A program made the position numbers and the translations under genes. Below, in pieces: positions 1 to 7,257 of a DNA stretch of 10,086 bases. Source of the DNA: an uncultured Alphaproteobacteria bacterium (GTDB lineage Bacteria; Pseudomonadota; Alphaproteobacteria; Sneathiellales; Sneathiellaceae); contig CALEMG010000511.1 of assembly GCA_937910835.1 (NCBI GenBank), positions 1 through 10,086 of the forward strand, written 5' to 3'. The notes beneath the pieces are model-generated. The model saw nothing but the letters and a program-made list of their open reading frames with translations. It was not told the origin of the DNA and ran no database searches. Position 1 is the stretch's first letter. Each line of letters opens with the position of its first letter.

Positions 1-186
1 AGGGCTGGTAAAGAAATCAGTGTCGGTGGGGTTGGCCCCGGGCCAGCCGCCCTCCACATAGTCAATACCAAGCGCATCGAGAGCCTTCGCAATGTTCGTT
101 TTGTCTTCGACACTGAAATCCACGCCCTGCGTCTGCGCGCCATCGCGCAGCGTTGTGTCAAAAAGATAAAGTCTTTCCCGTTCCAT
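1..186 (-). CDS. cimA: Citramalate synthase, N-terminal part (cut by window edge)
   Basis: Only the first 62 codons are present; the gene runs off the left edge. The start (MERERLYLFDTTLRDGAQTQ) carries the DTTLRDGAQ signature of the isopropylmalate/homocitrate/citramalate synthase family at residues 10-18, where the Asp and Arg are known metal- and substrate-binding residues of the TIM-barrel. The following GVDFS and EGGWPGANPTD (residues 45-55) are typical of the citramalate synthase branch rather than LeuA. The family condenses pyruvate and acetyl-CoA to (R)-citramalate, a threonine-independent entry to isoleucine synthesis. The ATG shares its A with the cysS stop (TAATG), and GGAAGAG lies a few bases upstream inside cysS, so translation is probably coupled. 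A homocitrate-synthase-like relative cannot be fully excluded from this fragment. Confidence 0.9.
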   Translation of the reverse strand, partial: MERERLYLFDTTLRDGAQTQGVDFSVEDKTNIAKALDALGIDYVEGGWPGANPTDTDFFTSP

Positions 187-1559
187 TACGCTCTCTTCCA
201 TGTGGTGCCGCCCGGACCGTCTTCCAGGACAACCTTCTTCTTTGCTAGGTCGTCGCGTATCGCGTCCGCCTTGGCAAAATCCTTTGTTTTCTTGGCTTCA
301 ATCCGTGCCGCGATCAGCGCTTCGATCTCCGTTTCCGAAATATCGCCCGTGTTTCCTTGTCGGAACCAGTCGGACGGGCTTTGATTTAATAAACCCAGAA
401 GACGGCCTGAGCCAAGTAATTGTCCCTTGATACGGGCTTTGTCGGCGCTATCCGTCGCCTTGTTCGCTTCTCCGGCGAGGGCGTAAAGCTCCGTCAGGGC
501 CTGCGGCGTATTGAGGTCGTCCTCTAGCGCGGCGATAACACCCGCGGCGGGCTCAATCGGCCCCGGCGCAACATTCTCAAGATGCTGGAGCGCGGTGTAA
601 AGCCGGTCAAGGGATGCTTTCGCGCGTGTCACCCCTTCCGCTGTCCAGTCGAGAGGCTGGCGGTAATGAGCGGAGAGCATGTTGAGGCGAATGGCCTCTC
701 CCGGGGCATCTTCCAGCACGTCCTGCACAGTGCGGAAATTACCAAGGGATTTCGACATCTTGTCGCCCTCGACGGTCAGAAATCCGTTATGCACCCAGTA
801 GCGGGCAAATTCCGCACCATCATGGGCGCAACAGCTTTGCGCCACTTCATTTTCATGATGCGGGAAGATCAGGTCACGACCGCCGCCATGGATATCAAAG
901 GTAATGCCGAGCGTTGCCTCGCTCATGACCGAGCATTCGATATGCCAGCCAGGACGGCCCCGGCCCCACGGACTGTCCCACCCCGGCATGTCGTCGGTGG
1001 AAGGTTTCCAGAGGACAAAATCGGCGGGATCTTTCTTATAGGGCGCTACCTCCACCCGCGCGCCGGCAATCATGTCATCGCGGTTGCGGCCCGACAGTTT
1101 GCCGTAATCGGCCATGCTGGTCACATCAAAGAGGACGTGGCCCTCTGCCTCATAGGCGTGGCCTTTCTCGATCAGGGTCCCGATCATCCTGATCATGCCG
1201 TCGATATGCTCGGTCGCGCGGGGCTCAAGGTCTGGCGGGAGAGCGTTCAGCGCTGCCATATCGTCATGATAGGCCTTGGTCGTACGGGCAGTCAGTTCAT
1301 CAATACTCTCGCCATTTTTGGCGGCCGCATCAATGATCTTGTCCTCGACATCGGTGATATTGCGAACATAGGTAAGCTTGTAGCCCTCGTGCCGCAATAG
1401 CCGCGCCAGCACATCGAAAATCACGACCGGGCGGGCATTACCGATATGGGCGCGATCATAAACCGTCGGCCCGCAGACATACATCCCGACTTCCCCCTCT
1501 TTTAGGGGGATGAATTCTTCCTTCTTACGATGGGCGGTATTGTAGAGATGGAGCGTCAC
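186..1559 (-). CDS. cysS: Cysteinyl-tRNA synthetase
   Basis: This class I aminoacyl-tRNA synthetase charges tRNA-Cys in the cytoplasm. The 457 residues are the normal bacterial length. The Rossmann catalytic core holds HIGN at 38-41 and KMSKS at 267-271. The four zinc ligands expected from E. coli CysRS appear at matching spacing: C29 (in YVCGPTVYD), C209 (in GWHIECS), H234 and E238 (in FPHHENE). The C-terminal part is the helical anticodon-binding region and ends in a basic segment. The start is GTG, not ATG: it lies just after AAGGAAG and gives the family-typical MTLHLYNT opening. The gene follows gltX by 15 bp and overlaps cimA by one base, so it is an internal operon gene. No key residue is missing. 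Confidence 0.98.
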   Translation of the reverse strand: MTLHLYNTAHRKKEEFIPLKEGEVGMYVCGPTVYDRAHIGNARPVVIFDVLARLLRHEGYKLTYVRNITDVEDKIIDAAAKNGESIDELTARTTKAYHDDMAALNALPPDLEPRATEHIDGMIRMIGTLIEKGHAYEAEGHVLFDVTSMADYGKLSGRNRDDMIAGARVEVAPYKKDPADFVLWKPSTDDMPGWDSPWGRGRPGWHIECSVMSEATLGITFDIHGGGRDLIFPHHENEVAQSCCAHDGAEFARYWVHNGFLTVEGDKMSKSLGNFRTVQDVLEDAPGEAIRLNMLSAHYRQPLDWTAEGVTRAKASLDRLYTALQHLENVAPGPIEPAAGVIAALEDDLNTPQALTELYALAGEANKATDSADKARIKGQLLGSGRLLGLLNQSPSDWFRQGNTGDISETEIEALIAARIEAKKTKDFAKADAIRDDLAKKKVVLEDGPGGTTWKRA

Positions 1560-1563
1560 AATT

Positions 1564-1570
1564 CTTCCTT
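1564..1570 (-). promoter_or_regulatory. Ribosome binding site that fixes the GTG start of cysS
   Basis: On the minus strand AAGGAAG occurs in the 15-bp gap after the gltX TGA, with AAGGA six bases before the GTG. It is one of the best Shine-Dalgarno matches in the window and supports the GTG start. Confidence 0.75.
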
Positions 1571-1574
1571 AAAC

Positions 1575-2903
1575 TCAGTCGGCGGCGCCGGTCAGGCGCG
1601 CGAGTATATTTTCCCGGCCGATCAGGGGCAACAGATTGTTCATTTCGGGCCCATGCGGCTGTCCGGTGAGCGCAAGACGCAGCGGCATGAAGAGGGCCTT
1701 ACCCTTCGCGCCGGTCTTTTCCTTGATGGCTGTTGTCCAGGCTTTCCAGCTTTCCGCGGTGATCTCCCCATCAGGCAGAAGTTTCGCCGCCGCGTTCAGG
1801 AATTCCGCGTCCTCAATCACCGGCGTCATCGGCCCCTTGACCACCTGCCACCAGTTCTCTGCATCTTTCAGTGACGTGAGATTGCCGCGAATGGCGCACC
1901 AGAAAGTCTCATTCGTACCGTCGATGGCGATCCGGTCCTTCACTTCAGGCCAGTCCAACTCGTGGAGGAGTTTGGCGTTGAGATTGGAAAGCTCCGCCGG
2001 GTCGAACTTGGCGGCGGCGCGGCTGAAATGGCTGATATCGAACCCGGCGACAATGTCGTCAAGACTATGGCGAATTTCCACATTATCGGAACTACCGAGC
2101 CGCGCGAGCAGGCTGTTAAGCGCCATGGCCTCAATGCCATTTTCGCGCATTTCGCGGAGGCTCTGGCTCCCCTCTCGTTTGGAGAGCGGCTCTCCGCCCG
2201 GACCCGTCAGCAACGGGATATGGCCGAAGATGGGTACGCTTGCTTCAAGAGCCTCGAAAATCTGGATATGGAGCGCTGTATTGCTGACATGATCCTCCCC
2301 ACGGATCACATGGCTGATCTTAAAATCAATATCATCGACAACGGAGGGCATATGATAAAGCGGTCGGCCGTCCGAACGGATCAGCACCGGGTCGGACATG
2401 CTCGCGCCATCGCCCTCAACGGGCCCGCGCACCATATCTTCCCAGCGGATAACCACCTGATCGAGCTTGAAACGCCAATGGGGTTTGCGCCCCTCCGCTT
2501 CCAGTTTTGCCTTCTCCCCTTCCGTGAGATCGAGCGCAGCGCGGTCATAGATTGGCGGGAGTTTGCGGGCGAGCAGACGCTTGCGTTTGTAATCAAGCTC
2601 CTCCCCCGTTTCATAACAGGGATAAAGCCGTCCGGCATTTTTAAGCGTCTTAAACGCGGTCGTATAGGCGTCACTCCGGTCCGACTGTTTTTTGAGGTCC
2701 GACCAGTCAAGGCCGAGCCATTTTAAATCCTCCTGAATGGCATCCGCGAATTCACCAGTCGAGCGTTCCTCATCCGTATCATCGAGGCGGAGGATCATCT
2801 CCCCGCCCTCTTTTTTCGCCGTCAGCCAGTTGATAAGGGCAAGCCGGGCATTGCCGACATGCAGAAATCCCGTAGGACTCGGCGCAAAACGTAATTTAGT
2901 CAT
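1575..2903 (-). CDS. gltX: Glutamyl-tRNA synthetase (short, GluRS2-like type)
   Basis: This class I synthetase attaches glutamate to tRNA-Glu and, in organisms without GlnRS, often to tRNA-Gln for later amidation by GatCAB. The opening FAPSPTGFLHVGNAR contains the HIGH-equivalent HVGN at 15-18. RLDDTDEERS (39-48) and the RGEDHVSNT block (201-209) line the active site, and the KMSKS equivalent is degenerate, LSKREG at 240-245. At 442 residues it is shorter than E. coli GltX (about 470), and the CxC zinc-binding insert is absent: only C96 remains in that region. These traits resemble the second GluRS type annotated in many alphaproteobacteria. The ATG shares its A with the nadE TAA, with GAGA about nine bases upstream. 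Whether it discriminates tRNA-Glu from tRNA-Gln cannot be read from the sequence. Confidence 0.95.
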   Translation of the reverse strand: MTKLRFAPSPTGFLHVGNARLALINWLTAKKEGGEMILRLDDTDEERSTGEFADAIQEDLKWLGLDWSDLKKQSDRSDAYTTAFKTLKNAGRLYPCYETGEELDYKRKRLLARKLPPIYDRAALDLTEGEKAKLEAEGRKPHWRFKLDQVVIRWEDMVRGPVEGDGASMSDPVLIRSDGRPLYHMPSVVDDIDFKISHVIRGEDHVSNTALHIQIFEALEASVPIFGHIPLLTGPGGEPLSKREGSQSLREMRENGIEAMALNSLLARLGSSDNVEIRHSLDDIVAGFDISHFSRAAAKFDPAELSNLNAKLLHELDWPEVKDRIAIDGTNETFWCAIRGNLTSLKDAENWWQVVKGPMTPVIEDAEFLNAAAKLLPDGEITAESWKAWTTAIKEKTGAKGKALFMPLRLALTGQPHGPEMNNLLPLIGRENILARLTGAAD

Positions 2904-4567
2904 TATCGCTTATCTCTAAAGGCGTTGGTAATCGGATAGCGCCGGTCGCGGCCGAAACTTTTTGTGGAAATCTTGACACCGGGCGGGGCCTGCCGCCGTT
3001 TGTATTCGGCAATATAGAGCAAATTCTGAATGCGGCTGACCGTCGCGTGCTCAACGCCTGCCTCGGCCAGTTCGGCGAAAGATTTCTCCTCCTCCACCAG
3101 ACCATGGAGGCTGCCATCCAGAATCTCATAGGGCGGCAGGCTGTCTTCGTCCTTCTGATCTTCGCGCAGTTCCGCTGTCGGCGGCTTGGTAATGACATTT
3201 TGCGGCATCACCGGGCCCGGGGCACCCTTGAACAATGGGGAGAAATTTTTATTGCGCCATTCCGACAGTTTAAAGCAGGTGATCTTGTAGACGTCCTTCA
3301 ACACCGAATAACCGCCGCACATATCGCCATAGAGCGTCGCGTAGCCGACTGACATTTCCGACTTGTTGCCGGTGGTCAGCACCATATAGCCGAGCTTGTT
3401 GGAGAGCGCCATCAATGTCATGCCGCGTATGCGCGACTGGATATTTTCCTCTGTAATATCCGGCTCCAGCCCGGCGAAGGACTCGCGCAGCATCACATCA
3501 AAAGCCTCAACGGCGGGCACAATTGAAATATTGTCGAGTTTGGTGTTCAGGAGCGCTGCGCATTCCGCCGCATCATCAAGGCTTTCCTTTGATGTGTATT
3601 TTGATGGCATCATGACGCAATGGACCCGCTCCGCCCCGAGGGCGTCGACGGCGACGGCAGCGCTCAAGGCGCTGTCTATCCCGCCCGACAGGCCGAGCAC
3701 AACACCCGGAAAGCGGTTCTTTTCCACATAATCCTTCAGGCCCAGAACCATCGCGTGATAAATGCGCTCCAGATCGTCACCGGGATCGGTAATTTCCTCC
3801 GTTTCGCATTTCCAGCTGCCGTCTTTCTGTCGTCGCCAGTCGGTCACGACAAGGTTTTCTTTCCAGCCCGGCATCTGAACGGTGAGCGACCGGTCGGCAT
3901 TCATCACGAATGATGCGCCGTCAAAGACAAGCTCGTCCTGACCGCCAATCTGGCTGAGATAGATAAGCGGCAGGCCCGTCTCCGTTACCCGATGTATCGC
4001 ATGGTTGAGCCGTTCATCGGACTTCATATGATCATAGGGGCTGCCGTTCGGTACGATCAGCATCTCCGCCCCAGTCTCGGCAAGACATTCGGCGACATCG
4101 GGGAACCACATATCCTCACAGATCATAACCCCAAGCCGTACCCCCTTGAACGGGATCGGCCCGGGAAGTGGTCCGGCCTCGAATATCCGGATTTCATCGA
4201 AAACGCCATAGTTCGGCAGTTTGCTTTTGAAGCGGCGGGCGGAGATATTCCCTTCCTCCAGCAGGCAAACAGCGTTATAGAGCTTGCCCTCCTCAACCAG
4301 CGGTGCGCTCATCAGCATGGCCGGCCCACCATCGAGGGTAAGTTCCGCCAGTTCCTCCATCGCCTTTTGCACGGCACGTTGAAAAGACGGCTTCTTCACC
4401 AAGTCTTCGGGAGGATATCCGGTCAGGAAGAGTTCGGGATACACAACGATATCCGCGCCGAGGGCTTCCGCCTCTACGCGAAAGGCCCGGGCGAGCGTAA
4501 CATTCCCGTCGATATTTCCAAGCGTCGGGTTGGCCTGCGCCAGCGCAATTTTTAAATGATCAGTCAT
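2903..4567 (-). CDS. nadE: Glutamine-dependent NAD+ synthetase
   Basis: This two-domain enzyme makes NAD+ from nicotinate adenine dinucleotide and ATP, using ammonia released from glutamine. Residues 1 to about 260 form a nitrilase-fold glutaminase whose E-K-C triad appears as E45 (YPELFLTGYPPEDL), K114 (KSKLPNYGVFDE) and C150 (GVMICEDMWFP). The synthetase domain follows, with the ATP-pyrophosphatase loop SGGIDSA at 294-300 and conserved blocks TTGNKSE and YGDMCGGY. The 554 residues fit the full glutamine-dependent form, unlike the short ammonia-dependent NadE of E. coli. The ATG gives the standard N-terminus (LKIALAQANPTLGNIDGN), but the region before it (GGTTAAAAATCCGTC) holds no clear Shine-Dalgarno. 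It appears to lead the nadE-gltX-cysS-cimA operon and completes the pathway that pncB begins. Confidence 0.98.
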   Translation of the reverse strand: MTDHLKIALAQANPTLGNIDGNVTLARAFRVEAEALGADIVVYPELFLTGYPPEDLVKKPSFQRAVQKAMEELAELTLDGGPAMLMSAPLVEEGKLYNAVCLLEEGNISARRFKSKLPNYGVFDEIRIFEAGPLPGPIPFKGVRLGVMICEDMWFPDVAECLAETGAEMLIVPNGSPYDHMKSDERLNHAIHRVTETGLPLIYLSQIGGQDELVFDGASFVMNADRSLTVQMPGWKENLVVTDWRRQKDGSWKCETEEITDPGDDLERIYHAMVLGLKDYVEKNRFPGVVLGLSGGIDSALSAAVAVDALGAERVHCVMMPSKYTSKESLDDAAECAALLNTKLDNISIVPAVEAFDVMLRESFAGLEPDITEENIQSRIRGMTLMALSNKLGYMVLTTGNKSEMSVGYATLYGDMCGGYSVLKDVYKITCFKLSEWRNKNFSPLFKGAPGPVMPQNVITKPPTAELREDQKDEDSLPPYEILDGSLHGLVEEEKSFAELAEAGVEHATVSRIQNLLYIAEYKRRQAPPGVKISTKSFGRDRRYPITNAFRDKR

Positions 4568-4611
4568 GACGGATTTTTAACCCGCCTTGACGCGCGCAGC
4601 AATCGCTAGAT

Positions 4612-4632
4612 CGCTTTTTCCAGCGAAAAGCG
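4612..4632. repeat. Small inverted repeat between the MFS gene and nadE
   Basis: CGCTTTT (4612-4618) and AAAAGCG (4626-4632) form a perfect 7-bp stem with a 7-base loop. It lies 17 bases after the MFS stop codon and would fall in the 5' leader of nadE if the promoter proposed nearby is real. No T-run follows on the minus strand, so it is not a standard intrinsic terminator. The remainder of this 80-bp gap shows nothing else. Confidence 0.4.
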
Positions 4633-4640
4633 GCTAAAAA

Positions 4641-4668
4641 ATTGTAATTCAGGGATTATTCGAGCCAA
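4641..4668 (-). promoter_or_regulatory. Candidate promoter for the nadE operon
   Basis: On the minus strand TTGGCT (4663-4668, 4 of 6 to the -35 consensus) is followed after 16 bp by TACAAT (4641-4646, 5 of 6 to the -10 consensus). The -35 lies inside the last codons of the MFS gene, and the transcript would have a leader of about 65 bases. This rests on consensus matching only; such matches occur by chance, and read-through from upstream remains possible. Confidence 0.3.
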
Positions 4669-5986
4669 GGGCTGGCCCATCATCCATGATTTCGGTCTGC
4701 TCTTCTTCCGCGTCGGGGTCTGCTTCGCTATAGGCGGGGGGCTCGTCATTGACCCATTCTTCCGTTTCCGGGTTGAGTGTGGCAACCGCCGCGCCGGAGC
4801 GAACCGGCATAGCGACAAAGGTGCCCTGATCTTCCATCGGTACGGCCCGGTTTATCTGCATCCGGTAAATCGCGAACAGGCCGATGGCAATATGGGCCGC
4901 CGCGATCCAGCCAAAAAACACCATGCTGCCGATAAGCGACATAAACTGACCGACGATCAGCGGGCCAAAAATTGCGCCAATGCCATTGGCAAACATCAGA
5001 CCGCTGCTGGCCGCGACCATCTTGTCCGGTTCAAGATAGTCATTGGTGTAGGCAATGCAGAGTGAATAGAGCGGGACGGAAAAGCCGCCGAAAAGTGCGA
5101 CCGCGCCCAGGAACAGCAGGAAGTTGTCCGTCTCCCCCGCATACATGGCGAGCAAGGCGGTCCCGCCGCTCAGCATGGTGGTAACCATCAGCACCATGCG
5201 GCGATCAAATTTATCCGACAGCCGTCCGACTGGCCATTGCAGGAGAACACCGCCCATGATGGACACCGTGATGAAGCTGGAGATTTGCGCGACCGACAGG
5301 CCGATATTGTCGCCATAAACTGCCGCCATGCCGTAAAAAGCGCCGCCAATGACGCCTTGCGCGCACATGCCGACAACCCCGAGCGGGGAAATTTTGTAAA
5401 GCTCCTTCAGCTTCAACCGGGTACTGGCCGTGAAGTTGGGGGCCGGGTTCGCCGTTAGCGCCATCGGGATAAGGGCCAGGGAAACCAGAACCGAGACAAA
5501 GATAAAGAGCGAATAGCCGCCCGGGGCAGCCACATTCAGAAAGACCTGACCGAGCGCCATCCCGCCCATCATGATAATCATGTAAACCGAGAGAAGCTGA
5601 CCACGGGTGTCATTGGTCGCCGCGTCATTGAGCCAGCTTTCGCAGACGATATAAAGACCCGCAAAGGCAAAACCGGTCACAAACCGCATCGTGCCCCAGA
5701 CGAATGGATCAACGAAAACCACATAAATCAGCGCCGCTGAGGAGGCGAGCGAAGCCAAAGCGGCGAACACCCGCACATGGCCGACATTGGCAAGAATTTT
5801 GGGTGTGATCACCGATCCGAACAGGAAGCCGAGATAATAACCCGACATGACCAGACCGGCGACAGCGGCCGGGAATCCTTCCAAGGATGCCCGGATACCG
5901 ACAAGGCTGAGTTGCAGGCCGTTTCCGACCATCAGCAGGCCCAACCCAAATAAGAGCGGCCAGGAATTTTTTACAGCAGCATACAT
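4649..5986 (-). CDS. MFS transporter, YcaD-like, substrate unknown
   Basis: This is a 445-residue inner-membrane permease of the major facilitator superfamily. About twelve hydrophobic segments can be traced, near 10-30, 43-62, 71-91, 95-116, 130-150, 157-177, 203-223, 232-252, 265-283, 288-312, 325-350 and 352-374. The second-half copy of MFS motif A is clear as GRLSDKFDRR at 254-263, in the loop after segment 8. ESWLND (116-121) after segment 4 recalls the YcaD-like subgroup. A hydrophilic tail from about 380 becomes strongly acidic from 408 on. The ATG is followed by a plausible short cytoplasmic N-terminus, but upstream bases give no good Shine-Dalgarno. It lies between pncB and nadE with gaps of 104 and 80 bp, so it may be a separate unit. 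A link to NAD precursor uptake is only an inference from position. Confidence 0.9.
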   Translation of the reverse strand: MYAAVKNSWPLLFGLGLLMVGNGLQLSLVGIRASLEGFPAAVAGLVMSGYYLGFLFGSVITPKILANVGHVRVFAALASLASSAALIYVVFVDPFVWGTMRFVTGFAFAGLYIVCESWLNDAATNDTRGQLLSVYMIIMMGGMALGQVFLNVAAPGGYSLFIFVSVLVSLALIPMALTANPAPNFTASTRLKLKELYKISPLGVVGMCAQGVIGGAFYGMAAVYGDNIGLSVAQISSFITVSIMGGVLLQWPVGRLSDKFDRRMVLMVTTMLSGGTALLAMYAGETDNFLLFLGAVALFGGFSVPLYSLCIAYTNDYLEPDKMVAASSGLMFANGIGAIFGPLIVGQFMSLIGSMVFFGWIAAAHIAIGLFAIYRMQINRAVPMEDQGTFVAMPVRSGAAVATLNPETEEWVNDEPPAYSEADPDAEEEQTEIMDDGPALGSNNP

Positions 5987-6040
5987 GGCCGACCAATCAG
6001 AAAAAGAGGGCTTAATTCTTATCCGCTTTTGGTTATAAAC

Positions 6041-6073
6041 GGGATGTCACGCTAATTGAAAAGCGACATCTCC
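6041..6073. repeat. Inverted repeat upstream of the MFS gene (possible operator)
   Basis: GATGTC (6043-6048) and GACATC (6065-6070) form a 6-bp inverted repeat. It extends outward through a G-T and a G-C pair and inward by GC/GC after a 2-base bulge, around a loop rich in A and T. A third GATGT at 6086-6090 could pair with the same central arm. The repeat lies in the 104-bp gap between pncB and the MFS gene, next to TATAAC (minus strand, 6032-6037), a fair -10 element; the -35 at 17 bp spacing, TTCAAT, is poor. No T-run follows, so an operator is more plausible than a terminator. The rest of the gap is AT-rich without other recognisable signals. Confidence 0.4.
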
Positions 6074-6090
6074 TATTCAAAATCGGATGT

Positions 6091-7245
6091 TTAGGATTTT
6101 TCTTTCTTGAGCAGGAATTCGCGGCCTACCTTGACGCCCGGAACGTTGTCATAGGAAATGATATCGGCGGTCGCATATGTCTCCGGCCAGATTTCCGGCA
6201 GGAACGAGCCTGTCCCCACCACATCGATCGGTGCCTTCATATTACCCATGATCCGGCATTTTTCCACCGAGAAGCCGGACGAAGCGACAATCCTGACTTT
6301 CTCAAAGCCCGCATCATCGAGTTTTTCCCGCATTGAATAGATCGCGGCAGCGGAAACGCCCGTTCCCACCAGCCATTTCAGCTCCTGCTCCGAACGATAC
6401 TGGCGGATGCCGCGGGGCATATACCGTTCCAGCACCGCATAAGACGTTGCGGTGTCGAGACCTTCGATAAAGCGTCCGCCATGGGTGTCCATGCGCACGG
6501 CCACTTTTCCTTCCGTCGCCAACTCCGGAAAACGCCTGCAGGTCGCCAGCGCATCGGTCACTTCCTTGCCATAGTAATCAACAAGAACGGTGAGCGGATC
6601 GTCGGGGAAACTTTCGTGGAACATCTCGGCGGCGCGTAGCGTACTGCCCGCATAGCCGATCAGGGCGTGTGGCATGGTGCCAAGCCCCTTGTCATTCCCG
6701 AAGTAATGTGCTGTTGCGCTGTTGGCATTACCGATAAAACCAACCGCGTCGAATTCCTCCTGCGCGGCGCGGCTCCCGACGGAGGCCGCATAGGCCATCA
6801 TATCAGCCATTTCGCTGCCCGCGCAGTGACGGGCGTCCATGGCGAGAAAACTCGCTTCTGGCAGATGAGAACACATTGTAAAGGCGTTATAGGCGGCAAC
6901 GCAGGCAGAGCCGAGCTTCTGCAAGTAAAGCGTTTCCAGATCAACCAAGTCGTGAAAGCTGCCGGTGATATAAACGAGCGGTTCACCCGCACCGACCCAA
7001 TCCCCCTCATCGAAACAAGGTTCGATCTTGAAACTGCGATCACGCATTTTCGCGATATTGTCCAGCCAGTCGAGCATGATCTGCGGGCAGAAGATAACCG
7101 GACGCCGCATAAAAACGGCATAAGTCACTGTTTTATCGCCAAATTGCCCGATGATGCGTTTGGTCTTATTAAAATACTGGTCGGTATGGTCGGCGATGGA
7201 TATATCCACCGCCTCCTTTTTCGCGACTGGCGTCTGACTGGTCAT
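6091..7245 (-). CDS. pncB: Nicotinate phosphoribosyltransferase
   Basis: The enzyme converts nicotinate and PRPP (with ATP) to nicotinate mononucleotide, the first step of Preiss-Handler NAD salvage in the cytoplasm. Conserved blocks run in family order: ADHTDQYFNKT (18-28), MDARHCAGSEM (136-146), GFIGNANSA (169-177), GTMPHALIG (189-197), VRMDTHGGR (250-258) and DVVGTGSFL (341-349). H193 in GTMPH is the expected position of the phosphorylated active-site histidine. The 384 residues and the GTMPHALIG form fit the shorter archaeal/bacterial subgroup rather than E. coli PncB. The start lies 12 bp after the aroG stop, with only a weak GACGGAT as ribosome binding site, so it is probably co-transcribed with aroG. 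A related nicotinamide or quinolinate phosphoribosyltransferase is less likely given these motifs. Confidence 0.92.
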   Translation of the reverse strand: MTSQTPVAKKEAVDISIADHTDQYFNKTKRIIGQFGDKTVTYAVFMRRPVIFCPQIMLDWLDNIAKMRDRSFKIEPCFDEGDWVGAGEPLVYITGSFHDLVDLETLYLQKLGSACVAAYNAFTMCSHLPEASFLAMDARHCAGSEMADMMAYAASVGSRAAQEEFDAVGFIGNANSATAHYFGNDKGLGTMPHALIGYAGSTLRAAEMFHESFPDDPLTVLVDYYGKEVTDALATCRRFPELATEGKVAVRMDTHGGRFIEGLDTATSYAVLERYMPRGIRQYRSEQELKWLVGTGVSAAAIYSMREKLDDAGFEKVRIVASSGFSVEKCRIMGNMKAPIDVVGTGSFLPEIWPETYATADIISYDNVPGVKVGREFLLKKEKS

Positions 7246-7257
7246 ATCCGTCGAAGG

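Noticed and set aside
582..1400. A 272-codon plus-strand open frame opposite cysS
   Set aside because: It is the complement of well-conserved CysRS sequence, and its composition is typical of antisense frames.
4612..4632. The hairpin after the MFS gene as an intrinsic terminator
   Set aside because: The stem is AT-rich and no T-run follows on the minus strand. It was kept only as an inverted repeat.
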